A stretch of DNA of 64,000 nucleotides. Origin: Pseudomonas laurylsulfatiphila (GTDB lineage Bacteria > Pseudomonadota > Gammaproteobacteria > Pseudomonadales > Pseudomonadaceae). A program made the position numbers and the translations under genes. Shown here piece after piece: positions 27,484 to 34,632 of this stretch. Position 1 is the stretch's first letter. Each line of letters opens with the position of its first letter. The notes below the pieces were generated by a model. It saw only the letters and a list, made by a program, of their open reading frames with translations. It was not told the origin of the DNA and did no database searches. The stretch covers positions 558,001 to 622,000 of the forward strand of contig NZ_NIRS01000002.1 of the NCBI RefSeq assembly GCF_002934665.1, read 5' to 3'.

Positions 27484-28485
27484 CTAGTTCTGTACCTCAA
27501 CCGCGTCGACATCCGGCGCGTCTGGAGCATCCTCGGCATCTGGTGCGTCCGGGGCATCCGCCACATCCTCTCTGGCTTCCCTCGCCTTGGCCTTGGCCGC
27601 CTCTCTGGCCGCGTTCGCATCAGCTTTGGCGTCGTTCCGGGCAGCATCTGCCGCAGCCCGGGCTGCATCTCTGGCTGCATCTGCGTCTGCCTTGGCAGCG
27701 TCCCTGGCGGCATCTGCAGCGGCCCTCGCAGCATCTCTGGTTGCATCTGCACCCGCTACACCTGCGGCTTTTGCAGCGTCACGGGCAGCATCCGCCGCAG
27801 CTCTGGCGGCATCTCTGGTTGCATCTGCATCCGCTTTCGCAGCATCCCGGGCCGCGTCTGCATCAGCTCTGGCAGCGTCTCTGGCTGCATCTGCGTCATT
27901 TTTGGCAGCGTCCCTGGCTGCATCTGCGGCATTGTTGTCAGCCCTGTCAACCTTATCGGCCTTGTCAGCCTTGTCAGCCCTATCGGCCTTGTCAGCTCTA
28001 TCAGCCTTGTCAGCTCTATCAGCCTTGTCAGCCTTATCGGCCTTATCACCACGTGCATTGCCTGGGCCTGCGTTTCCGGCCATACCACCATGGTCAGCAT
28101 CGCCGCGCCCCATGCCGCCATGTCCTGCACCACCATCACCGCCACCATCGCCATGGCCACCGCCAGCGTTACCGCCTGCGCCATTACCACCGTGACCACC
28201 GCCTCCGGAGCCTCCATTGCCGGAGCCACCGCCGCCGCTACCACCAGCACCGCTGCCACCGTGGCCACCTCCGCCGTCACCACCATGACCGCCGCCTCCG
28301 GAGCCTCCGGAGCCACCGCCGCCACCACCGTGACCGCCACCGCCTCCGTTACCGCCCCCACCACCGCTGCCGCCATCTTTGGCATACACGCTGGAGAAGC
28401 TACCGACGTAATCGGGCACCAGCACAGTCGATGCAGACAGGACTGCGCCAATTGCCAGGGCCAACAAACATTTTTTGAGAAGCAT
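27484..28485 (-). CDS. Exported Gly-rich protein with 11-residue LEA-like repeats
   Basis: 333 residues. A signal region (LLKKCLLALAIGAVLSAS) is followed after YAKDGG by ~100 residues of Gly with Ser/His/Asn, then a charged block built from DKADKADRAD units (~27940-28045), then about ten tandem hendecads of the form ADAARDAAKAD (~27570-27930). Such 11-mers recall group 3 LEA proteins and apolipoprotein-like helices. The tail is acidic (DAPDAPDAEDAPDAPDVDAVE). GGAGG lies six bases before the ATG. Its N-terminus is paralogous to the protein at 32245-32955. I do not recognise a named family; a surface, matrix or desiccation-related role is only a guess. Confidence 0.75.
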   Translation of the reverse strand: MLLKKCLLALAIGAVLSASTVLVPDYVGSFSSVYAKDGGSGGGGGNGGGGGHGGGGGGSGGSGGGGHGGDGGGGHGGSGAGGSGGGGSGNGGSGGGGHGGNGAGGNAGGGHGDGGGDGGAGHGGMGRGDADHGGMAGNAGPGNARGDKADKADKADRADKADRADKADRADKADKADKVDRADNNAADAARDAAKNDADAARDAARADADAARDAAKADADATRDAARAAADAARDAAKAAGVAGADATRDAARAAADAARDAAKADADAARDAARAAADAARNDAKADANAAREAAKAKAREAREDVADAPDAPDAEDAPDAPDVDAVEVQN

Positions 28486-28654
28486 GATGCACCTCCGCTT
28501 GGAGTTGCGTAGTCATGTCCGTATCGAACGCAATGTCCAGTGAGTTCCCGGCCGCCCATTGGAGCGGCCAGCCAACCGGCACGGCCATTAATTTGCAGCA
28601 AAAACAAGCAACTGCGGTTCCGAACGATCCTTCAGAGCCAGTCGGCATCCGTAC

Positions 28655-28705
28655 GTGGGAAATTTTCCCACACCTTTAGATTAGGCCTGTCAGCCCCTGT
28701 GTCAA
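28655..28705 (-). promoter_or_regulatory. Promoter and operator of the LEA-like repeat gene
   Basis: On the minus strand TTGACA (28705-28700), a 16-base spacer and TAATCT (28683-28678) form a sigma70-type promoter. Six bases further on lies the palindrome GTGGGA-N5-TCCCAC (28671-28655), so it covers the expected start site. This is the position of a repressor operator. The ATG is about 170 bp downstream. Confidence 0.65.
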
Positions 28706-28785
28706 CGACCGACCATCCGGACTGAAGCAGGCGCAGGCTGGGGTTGAGACGAAGAAACGCCTCCGGGCCGGGAAACAGGTGGGTA

Positions 28786-29535
28786 TCAGTAGGTGTGGGT
28801 GAACACCAGTCCAGCCTCGCCATCCGGGCTGGCGTCGGAAAACCCCTTGACGGCATATAACTGAAATTTCCAGTTCTGATTGAGCTTGTGGGTGAGGAAG
28901 AGAGTGAGTTCCTTGATCTGGTCGCCCGTGGAGACAACCTTCTGCCGCCAGTCGTAGGACACCCCCGCTGTGGTGCGCGCGAATACGGGCATGGCGAAGC
29001 CCAGGCCGGCAAATATCGGGTTGTCGAAGTCGGAGCCCGACGGATCGCCGTATTTTTTCCAGCCCAGCGTGGCGAACCCGGTCACCCGGCCGAAGGCTTT
29101 GGCGACATCGACCTGGGCGGAATAGTCGGTTTTGCCGGTGCCCAGGCACTTGTCTTCGTCGGCGGTGGGCAACTTGACCTTGCCGATCAGGTCTACGAAC
29201 AGCCCGCCAATATTGCCGTCAAGCACGGCATAGTCGGCACCGGCGACAGTGTCGCCCAAACCGCTTTCCACTTTGCCGCAGCCGCCGGGCAATGGCTCGC
29301 CGTCAGGGCCCACCGAAGGATTGGTGATGCGCAGCCAGGGCACAGTGAGCTTGTAGGTCATGGGACCGGTTTCGTATTTGCCCACCAGCGGGACGTACCA
29401 GGTTTCGGAAGTAGTGCCGGTGCCATAATCGCCCCGGGAGTAGTCGGTTCCGATCGAGGTCGAGAAGGTATCGGCCAGGGCCGGCAAGGCCAGGCTGGCC
29501 AGCCAACCGACGAGCAGGATGCGCTTGGGGTCCAT
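28786..29535 (-). CDS. Outer-membrane beta-barrel (transporter-like) protein
   Basis: 249 residues with a signal peptide (KRILLVGWLASLALPALA) and a mature part of alternating amphipathic strands: YVPLVGKYETGPMTYKLTVPWL, GLFVDLIGKVKLPT, VTGFATLGWKKYG and FQLYAVKGFSDASPDGEAGLVFTHTY, ending in an aromatic residue as barrel proteins do. It resembles MetA/phenol-degradation-type outer-membrane channels, though I call only the barrel. The ATG at 29535 has GAGG five bases upstream. It follows the DUF5666 gene by 103 bp on the same strand and may be the exit or surface partner of that operon. Confidence 0.72.
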   Translation of the reverse strand: MDPKRILLVGWLASLALPALADTFSTSIGTDYSRGDYGTGTTSETWYVPLVGKYETGPMTYKLTVPWLRITNPSVGPDGEPLPGGCGKVESGLGDTVAGADYAVLDGNIGGLFVDLIGKVKLPTADEDKCLGTGKTDYSAQVDVAKAFGRVTGFATLGWKKYGDPSGSDFDNPIFAGLGFAMPVFARTTAGVSYDWRQKVVSTGDQIKELTLFLTHKLNQNWKFQLYAVKGFSDASPDGEAGLVFTHTY

Positions 29536-29637
29536 GTTCACCTCGTGTCTTGCGTCATCGAAGTCCACACGCAGGCTTTGTTGCGTGACTTACACAGCCT
29601 AGTGACTTATGGCGCAAGTGCATCATGCCTTTACGGT

Positions 29638-31275
29638 TTAACCCGACTTGCCAGAGCGGTCGACTTTTTCAACTTTCTCCACTTTTTCAACTTTTTCGAC
29701 CTTCTCGACTTTCTCCGGACGATCAACTTTGTCGACCTTCTCAACCTTTTCTGGCCGATCAACTTTTTCGACTTTCTCCGGACGTTCGACCTTTTCGACT
29801 TTCTCTACCTTCTCTACCCTCTCCACTCTCTCGACCTTGCCGGATTGCTCGACCTTCTCGACACGCTCTGACTTGCCGGACTTGTCCACGTTCACGTCCA
29901 CGCGTTCGATATTGTCGCCACCGCCATGACTGTCATTGCCCCCGTGGCGAGTATCGTCGACAACGCTCTCGGAGCGGCCGCTCCGGTCACTGCCCGAGTT
30001 CCCCGAATCCCCCGAGTGACCGGAGCCGCTGGAGCCGCTGGAGTCGCTTGAGCCGCTCGAGTCGCCGGAGTTGTTGAAATCGTCCGAGCTGCCCGAATGG
30101 CCCGAACCACTTGAATCGTCCGTGTTTTGCTCACTGTTTCGAACCCGCCCGTGCTGGTTGCTGGCGGGTGAATCGGAGCGCTCGCGAGGCAATTCGATAC
30201 GCGTGGCCTGTACCTCCCGTGCGCCGCTGAACACGCCGGTGACCCGCACACGTCGATCCAGCGTCAGCTGCGAAGACTGCACACCGACAAACACGGTGTC
30301 GCTCGCCATCGTCACATTAAAGCCACCCACCACCAGGCGACGGTCCTGCCGGCCCTGTACCAGGCCCTCGATCACCGCATTGTGTGCCCGGCCAATGAAA
30401 GGCAGGCTCGGGTCGGGGCGACTCTGGCTCACCTCCAGTTCGCGGCCCGACCACTGGCCGCGCACCAGCATTTCCTGCGCCGGTCCCGGACGGTTGCCGA
30501 GTTTGAGCCCCAGCAGATAACCGCTGCGATCGACCGGGCCGATGGCGCTGGCCTCCTTGAGGCCGGGAGCGCGGTCGATGCGGCTGGCCACCACTTCACC
30601 CCGGGCATCGCGCAGCCCGCTGACCCGTACGGGATCACCCGCACGCAGGCCGGGAGCGACTTGAGCACCGTTGGCCAGGCGTACCGGTTGGCCCATGACG
30701 CGCATGGGCATGGAGTCTCTGGGCAGGGCTGTCAGAGGGCCTTCGTAGGCATGCAGGATAGCAATGCGCCCGGCCTCCAGACCGCGCCGGGAATTGAACG
30801 CTTCCACGGCAACCACCTGACCTACTGCCAGGCGGGTGCTGGTGGCGGCAATGCCGTTCTCGCTGACAGGCACGTTTTTGTTGAAGTGCACTTCCACGCC
30901 ATTGACGCAGATCGAGGCGAACCCGGTGATGGTGCCGACAATGCCGGTGCCACCGATCCCGCCGTTGTCGTTGCTGATGCCCGTGCCGCCCACGCCGCCG
31001 GCGACGGCACCGGTACCGCCAATGCCGCCTGGGCGCTTGTTCAGGGGTGCGCCGGTACCGCCCACTCCGCCGTTGTCGGTGTCGATGCCAGTACCGCCCA
31101 TGCCGCCAGGCGCCGCGCCCGTGCCGCCGGTGCCACCCGGAGCCTCTATGAGCGGCACTTCACTGTTGCCCGCCTCATTCTGGCTGACACAGGCCGGCGC
31201 GGCTTGCAACACAATCGGAAGCCCGAGGCCCAGAGCGAGGGCGGCTGCTCGAATCAGGCGCAGATTGACGGTCAT
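29638..31275 (-). CDS. Exported DUF5666 protein with Lys-Val-Glu repeat tail
   Basis: 545 residues. After a signal peptide (LRLIRAAALALGLGLPIVLQA) come Gly-rich GGTGGTG/GGVGGTG repeats (~45-110). Several DUF5666 beta domains follow (~115-370; ICVNGVEVHFNKN, then VGQVVAVEAF and RRVRVTGVFSGAREVQATRIEL). Then comes a Ser/Gly/Asp-rich linker (~380-440), and finally ~90 residues of repeats built from VEKVEK, VERPEK and VDRPEK units. The DNA of the tail is a degenerate tandem repeat. Its ATG overlaps the DUF6502 stop (ATGA at 31272-31275), so the two are coupled. The function of DUF5666 is unknown. Confidence 0.8.
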   Translation of the reverse strand: MTVNLRLIRAAALALGLGLPIVLQAAPACVSQNEAGNSEVPLIEAPGGTGGTGAAPGGMGGTGIDTDNGGVGGTGAPLNKRPGGIGGTGAVAGGVGGTGISNDNGGIGGTGIVGTITGFASICVNGVEVHFNKNVPVSENGIAATSTRLAVGQVVAVEAFNSRRGLEAGRIAILHAYEGPLTALPRDSMPMRVMGQPVRLANGAQVAPGLRAGDPVRVSGLRDARGEVVASRIDRAPGLKEASAIGPVDRSGYLLGLKLGNRPGPAQEMLVRGQWSGRELEVSQSRPDPSLPFIGRAHNAVIEGLVQGRQDRRLVVGGFNVTMASDTVFVGVQSSQLTLDRRVRVTGVFSGAREVQATRIELPRERSDSPASNQHGRVRNSEQNTDDSSGSGHSGSSDDFNNSGDSSGSSDSSGSSGSGHSGDSGNSGSDRSGRSESVVDDTRHGGNDSHGGGDNIERVDVNVDKSGKSERVEKVEQSGKVERVERVEKVEKVEKVERPEKVEKVDRPEKVEKVDKVDRPEKVEKVEKVEKVEKVEKVDRSGKSG

Positions 31276-32114
31276 GGCTTGGGAGCCGGCGGTGAGTTGG
31301 GATCGGAAGCTTCAGTGTAGAAGTACAGGCCGACCGTGATGCGCTGACGCGGTTCGGGGCTGGGCAGGTCGCGAAATTCCAGCTCGGCGGCGAGTCGGTT
31401 GAAGCTCAACAGAGCCTGCATCCCCTCGCTGGCAACGGCCTCGCGCAGCGCCTCGACGCTCATCGGGGCCAGTGCGTCATAGTGGACGCTGCGTTCAAAA
31501 AAGGCCGGACCTTCGCCGCTCAAGTTGTGTACTGCTGCGCAGGCATGATCGTGCAGGTTATGCCCCAGGTAAGCCGCTTTCTCATCGAAGCCCTTTTGCG
31601 GCACGAAGGCCTGGGCTTCGAGGTGCACACGCTCTTGCTCGTCAAGGCGCACGACGCCCAGGCGCAGCCATTCGTCCAGCACCACCCGCGCCCGGATGTC
31701 CGTACTGACCTTCGCCACCAGGGCATCAAAGGAGCGGTCGCCGCCGACGCTGGCCAAACGAGGCAGCGGCAATGGCTGGCCGGCGTCGTCGCAGAAGGGT
31801 GCGCGGGTCCAGGCATTGACCAGTTGCGCACCGAAGGTGATGTTTTCCGGAAGCGTGGAAGTGGCGGGGTCGCCGCTGTTGCGCAAACGCCGCACGTCCT
31901 TGCGGTGCACGCCGGTGAGCAGGCTGATGCGGCTGTCGGTTGGCGCCTTGTCGTCCAGACGGAACTCACGGTCCGCCACATCGACGAAAACCTCCTTGAG
32001 CAGGTCGGCGAAAACCAGGTACGTGACGCCTTTGCGCAGCATCAGGCGTACCAACGGCCGCATGACATGGCGCAGGGCTTTGAGGAGCGAGGTGGGCAAG
32101 GTAGATGATTGCAT
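31272..32114 (-). CDS. DUF6502-type protein, possible regulator
   Basis: 280 residues, no signal peptide or membrane segment. The first ~85 residues (LRHVMRPLVRLMLRKGVTYLVF, then LLTGVHRKDVRRLRNSGDP) look like a winged-helix DNA-binding fold, as in DUF6502 proteins. The rest is a mixed alpha/beta domain ending with ITVGLYFYTEAS. The ribosome site is weak. It opens a leftward operon with the DUF5666 protein and barrel, and its upstream region carries the third copy of the GTGGGA-N5-TCCCA palindrome. It is therefore the best local candidate for an autoregulating factor; this is inference. Confidence 0.72.
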   Translation of the reverse strand: MQSSTLPTSLLKALRHVMRPLVRLMLRKGVTYLVFADLLKEVFVDVADREFRLDDKAPTDSRISLLTGVHRKDVRRLRNSGDPATSTLPENITFGAQLVNAWTRAPFCDDAGQPLPLPRLASVGGDRSFDALVAKVSTDIRARVVLDEWLRLGVVRLDEQERVHLEAQAFVPQKGFDEKAAYLGHNLHDHACAAVHNLSGEGPAFFERSVHYDALAPMSVEALREAVASEGMQALLSFNRLAAELEFRDLPSPEPRQRITVGLYFYTEASDPNSPPAPKP

Positions 32115-32152
32115 TCAGCGCATTCCCGGACAGTTAACCCCAGTATAGCTGC

Positions 32153-32169
32153 GTGGGAAATAATCCCAT
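32153..32169 (-). promoter_or_regulatory. Palindromic operator upstream of DUF6502 operon
   Basis: GTGGGAAATAATCCCAT, the third copy of the 17-bp element (one arm mismatch). A TATACT box lies just downstream on the minus strand (32147-32142), so the palindrome would cover the -35 region of that promoter. A weaker alternative promoter lies upstream of the palindrome. Distance to the ATG is about 40 bp. Confidence 0.55.
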
Positions 32170-32195
32170 GAATGCAGGCCGTATTTTTTGCGTGC

Positions 32196-32232
32196 CCCCA
32201 TGCAAAACCGGTTTCCCGGGTTTTGCATGGGG
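32196..32232 (-). terminator. Strong hairpin between the Gly-rich gene and DUF6502 operon
   Basis: Arms CCCCATGCAAAACC (32196-32209) and GGTTTTGCATGGGG (32219-32232) are perfectly complementary, with a 9-base loop. It lies just past the stop of the Gly-rich gene. There is no T tract on the minus strand, so termination is not certain. Confidence 0.6.
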
Positions 32233-32244
32233 TATCAGGCCGCT

Positions 32245-32955
32245 TCAGGTCCGGCTGTTGTCGTCGCCGGGTTCGCCGCCGGTGTGGACGCCATTGTCGT
32301 CACCCGGCTCGCCGCCCGCGTGAACACCCTTGTCGTCACCCGGCTCGCCGCGGGCGTGAACACCCTTGTCGTCACCTGGCTCGCCGCCGACGTGAACGCC
32401 ATGGTCATCGCCTGGCTCGCCGCCGACGTGAACGCCATGGTCATCACCTGGCTCGCCGCCGACGTGGACACCATGGTCGTCACCCGCTTCTGCATGGGTG
32501 CCACTGCGACCGGAGTTCGAGTTTCCAGTACCGGCATGGCCTGAATTCCCATTGCCATTCCCATGGTCGCTGCCGCTATGGCCACTGTTGCCGCCATTGC
32601 CGCCATTGCCGCCATTGCCGCCGCTGTTACCACCGTGGCCGCCACTGCCGCTACCGCCACCGCTGTTGCCACCGTGGCCGCCACTGCCGCTACCGCCACC
32701 GCCGTTGCCACCGTGGCTTCCACCACCGCCACCGCCGTTTCCGCCGCCACCGCCGTTGCCGCCACCGCCACCGCCATTACCACCACCACCACCACCACCA
32801 CCACCACCACCACCACCACCACCACCACCACCATCCTTGGCATAGGCAGTCGCGTCATGGGAAATGGAGTCCGGTACCAAAACGACGGAGGCCGACAGGA
32901 CGCCACCGATTGCCAGCGCCAATAAACCTTTCTTGAAAAGCAGGTAAGTGTTCAT
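32245..32955 (-). CDS. Exported Gly-rich protein with 12-residue repeats
   Basis: 236 residues. The N-terminus (LLFKKGLLALAIGGVLSAS, then VVLVPDS and AYAKDGG) is paralogous to the protein at 27484-28485. After the signal region comes a run of 18 Gly encoded by an uninterrupted (ACC)18 on the plus strand (32779-32832), then ~90 Gly/Asn/Ser/His residues. The C-terminus has six or so 12-residue units of the type GDDHGVHVGGEP (DNA period 36 bp, about 32260-32490). The ATG at 32955 has GGAG nine bases upstream; an upstream ATG at 33024 would spoil the signal peptide. Family not recognised. Confidence 0.75.
   Translation of the reverse strand: MNTYLLFKKGLLALAIGGVLSASVVLVPDSISHDATAYAKDGGGGGGGGGGGGGGGGGGNGGGGGGNGGGGGNGGGGGGSHGGNGGGGSGSGGHGGNSGGGSGSGGHGGNSGGNGGNGGNGGNSGHSGSDHGNGNGNSGHAGTGNSNSGRSGTHAEAGDDHGVHVGGEPGDDHGVHVGGEPGDDHGVHVGGEPGDDKGVHARGEPGDDKGVHAGGEPGDDNGVHTGGEPGDDNSRT
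32779..32832. repeat. Uninterrupted (ACC)18 trinucleotide tract
   Basis: Eighteen identical triplets encode poly-Gly in the minus-strand gene. Slippage in threes would alter the length of the Gly run without shifting the frame. The neighbouring Gly codons are mixed, so this exact run looks recently expanded. Confidence 0.85.
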
Positions 32956-33060
32956 CGTGCATTCTCCTGGTGATTTACCGCGAGCAGTGTCAACGCGATC
33001 CGCGTTGCAATCCGGGAGCGGCATGGGAGTAAGCTTTGTTGTTTATCCTGAAATCTTGGC

Positions 33061-33112
33061 GTGGGATTTTTTCCCACTCGATGAAAGCTAGCCCTTTCTG
33101 GCTCCGGGTCAA
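33061..33112 (-). promoter_or_regulatory. Promoter and operator of the Gly-rich 12-mer repeat gene
   Basis: On the minus strand TTGACC (33112-33107), a 16-base spacer, TAGCTT (33090-33085), then seven bases and the palindrome GTGGGA-N5-TCCCAC (33077-33061). The architecture is the same as at 28655-28705. The ATG is about 106 bp downstream. Confidence 0.65.
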
Positions 33113-33378
33113 CCCGCGCAGCAGAAAGCCGACCGACGGTGGGACGCATCAGCACCCGGCGTAAATGGATAACGCTGTGTGAAAGCAATCGAATCATCGG
33201 CAGAACGCCAATGGCTCATGGATAAGGGGCAAATGGGCGAGAGGCCTCTACCCCGGGGATCACCGAGACGTCAAGGCGGCTCGGGCATGACCTGAAAGAA
33301 CACCCATAGGGGGGAGCGCCATGCCCGCTCCCCCTTTTGAAACAAAGCATTCCAGATGCTCTGTCTCGGCACACGCGA
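33113..33378. other. Intergenic region between Gly-rich and glycine-zipper genes
   Basis: No supported gene. It contains a GC hairpin: GGGGGAGCG (33310-33318) pairs with CGCTCCCCC (33326-33334), followed on the plus strand by TTTT. It lies 40 bp past the stop of the leftward glycine-zipper gene and may end that transcript. Confidence 0.45.
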
Positions 33379-33813
33379 TCAGTCGTGATGTTTGTGTTTA
33401 TGTTTATTCTTGTGTTTATTCTTTTGCTTGTAGCCCGAATCGTGGTGGTCGTCGCCATCATCGGCCATATTGTTGCCGATCGCACCACCTGCTGCGCCGC
33501 CCAGACCCGCGCCGATCAGGCCACCGGTGGAACCACCGACACTGTTGCCGATGACCTGGCCACCCGCTGCACCGAGACCTCCGCCAATAGCGGACTCGGT
33601 CTTCTTGCCACTCTTGGCGGTCATTGCGCCCCCGGCCGCGCCACCGACGCCGGCTCCGATTGCAGCGCCAGTGCTACCTCCCATAGCCTGACCGACCACG
33701 CTGCCAAGAGCGCCGCCGACACCGCCACCGATAGCCGTGTTGGTGGCTTCGCCAGCGAGGGAGTACTGCGATACAAGAAGACTTAATGCAACAACAGTGA
33801 ATGACTTACGCAT
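33379..33813 (-). CDS. Exported glycine-zipper protein with His/Lys tail
   Basis: 144 residues: signal peptide (RKSFTVVALSLLVSQYSLAG), then two blocks of glycine-zipper sequence (AIGGGVGGALGSVVGQAMGG and AIGGGLGAAGGQVIGNSVGG) separated by AKSGKKTES. Gly/Ala zippers of this sort pack as transmembrane or membrane-associated helices in outer-membrane proteins. The last 30 residues are highly charged (DDGDDHHDSGYKQ, then a run of alternating Lys, Asn and His), a possible metal- or polyanion-binding tail. AGG lies eight bases before the ATG at 33813. It is leftward, as are the other exported low-complexity genes below it. Confidence 0.78.
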   Translation of the reverse strand: MRKSFTVVALSLLVSQYSLAGEATNTAIGGGVGGALGSVVGQAMGGSTGAAIGAGVGGAAGGAMTAKSGKKTESAIGGGLGAAGGQVIGNSVGGSTGGLIGAGLGGAAGGAIGNNMADDGDDHHDSGYKQKNKHKNKHKHKHHD

Positions 33814-33912
33814 CAGACAGACCTTTAGGAACACACAAAAGGAGAAAGTCTGTTGGTACGAAACAGTCTGGTCAACAGATATTCGGCCGTATTCCGCGCA
33901 GCGTCATGGCCT

Positions 33913-34503
33913 TCAGTCCGCGACACCCTGGCGTCGCTTGCGGAATTCGGCGACCTTATGCCGGTTTCCGCACAGCGCCATGCTGCACCAGCGTCGTTTG
34001 TGCGATTTGGTGCGGTCGTAAAACATCAGTGAACATTCGGCGCTTTCGCATTTGCGTACCAGGCTGAAATCGCCTTCGGCCAGCAACTCCGCGGCGGCGT
34101 AAGCGAGCCTGCCCAGACGCTGGTGGCCGGCATCCCCCTGGTGCAAGCGATCCAGCACCGGCGCGCCCGCCTCCTCCCACACCAGTTGCGGCACGACCCG
34201 CAGCAGAAAGGCATTGAGCGCTGCCGGATCCGCCACGCGGTTCTCTCGACGGGCGGCGAGCAGGCTCTCGATGCAGTCGCGCAGCTTGCGCAATCGGGCA
34301 AGCAACTGCCCGTCACCCACCGCCACTTCCGTCGCCAGACCGAAACCGATCTGCTCCAGCCAGCGCGCCGCGTCGGCATCGCTGTTGAGCAGGTCGCGCC
34401 GCTGGCCTTCGACCACCATTCGAGTGTTCAGCAGATCCAGCGCCGGGTGGTCGGCCAGCACCAGCGGTACGGGCAAGTCAGGTGTGGTGACGGCGTCAGT
34501 CAT
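33913..34503 (-). CDS. CGNR zinc-finger transcriptional regulator
   Basis: 196 residues. The N-terminal ~140 are a helical ABATE-type domain (LVLADHPALDLLNTRM) that probably binds a ligand. The C-terminal CGNR zinc finger has RKCESAECSLMFYDRTKSH, then RRWCSMALCGNRHKVAEFRKR, with four Cys placed to bind zinc. It is divergent from the alpha/beta hydrolase at 34633; in this family the neighbour is usually the target. The intergenic region holds two palindromes. Confidence 0.88.
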   Translation of the reverse strand: MTDAVTTPDLPVPLVLADHPALDLLNTRMVVEGQRRDLLNSDADAARWLEQIGFGLATEVAVGDGQLLARLRKLRDCIESLLAARRENRVADPAALNAFLLRVVPQLVWEEAGAPVLDRLHQGDAGHQRLGRLAYAAAELLAEGDFSLVRKCESAECSLMFYDRTKSHKRRWCSMALCGNRHKVAEFRKRRQGVAD

Positions 34504-34531
34504 GGAAATTTCCCGGGTATCAATGCACGGA

Positions 34532-34595
34532 TTGTAACCTACAAAAACTATTTGACCAGTTACAAAGTTCGTGCAAAATAAAGACAGGTAACCTG
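34532..34595. promoter_or_regulatory. Two palindromes in the CGNR/hydrolase divergent region
   Basis: TTGTAACCTACAA (34532-34544, arms TTGTA/TACAA) and CAGGTAACCTG (34585-34595, arms CAGGT/ACCTG) share the core GTAACCT. GTTACA also occurs at 34559-34564 and 34614-34619. These are plausible binding sites for the divergent CGNR regulator. Confidence 0.5.
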
Positions 34596-34632
34596 TATAA
34601 ATAACTTTAACAAGTTACATTGGAGATCCATC

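Noticed and set aside
27543..28478. Plus-strand His/Arg/Leu-rich and Ala/Ser-rich frames opposite the LEA-like repeat gene
   Set aside because: The minus-strand frame has a ribosome site, a signal peptide and a paralogue; these frames only mirror its repeats.
32172..32936. Plus-strand Arg/His-rich and poly-Thr/Pro frames opposite the Gly-rich gene
   Set aside because: Produced by the (ACC) run and Gly codons of the minus-strand gene; no ribosome site or domain.
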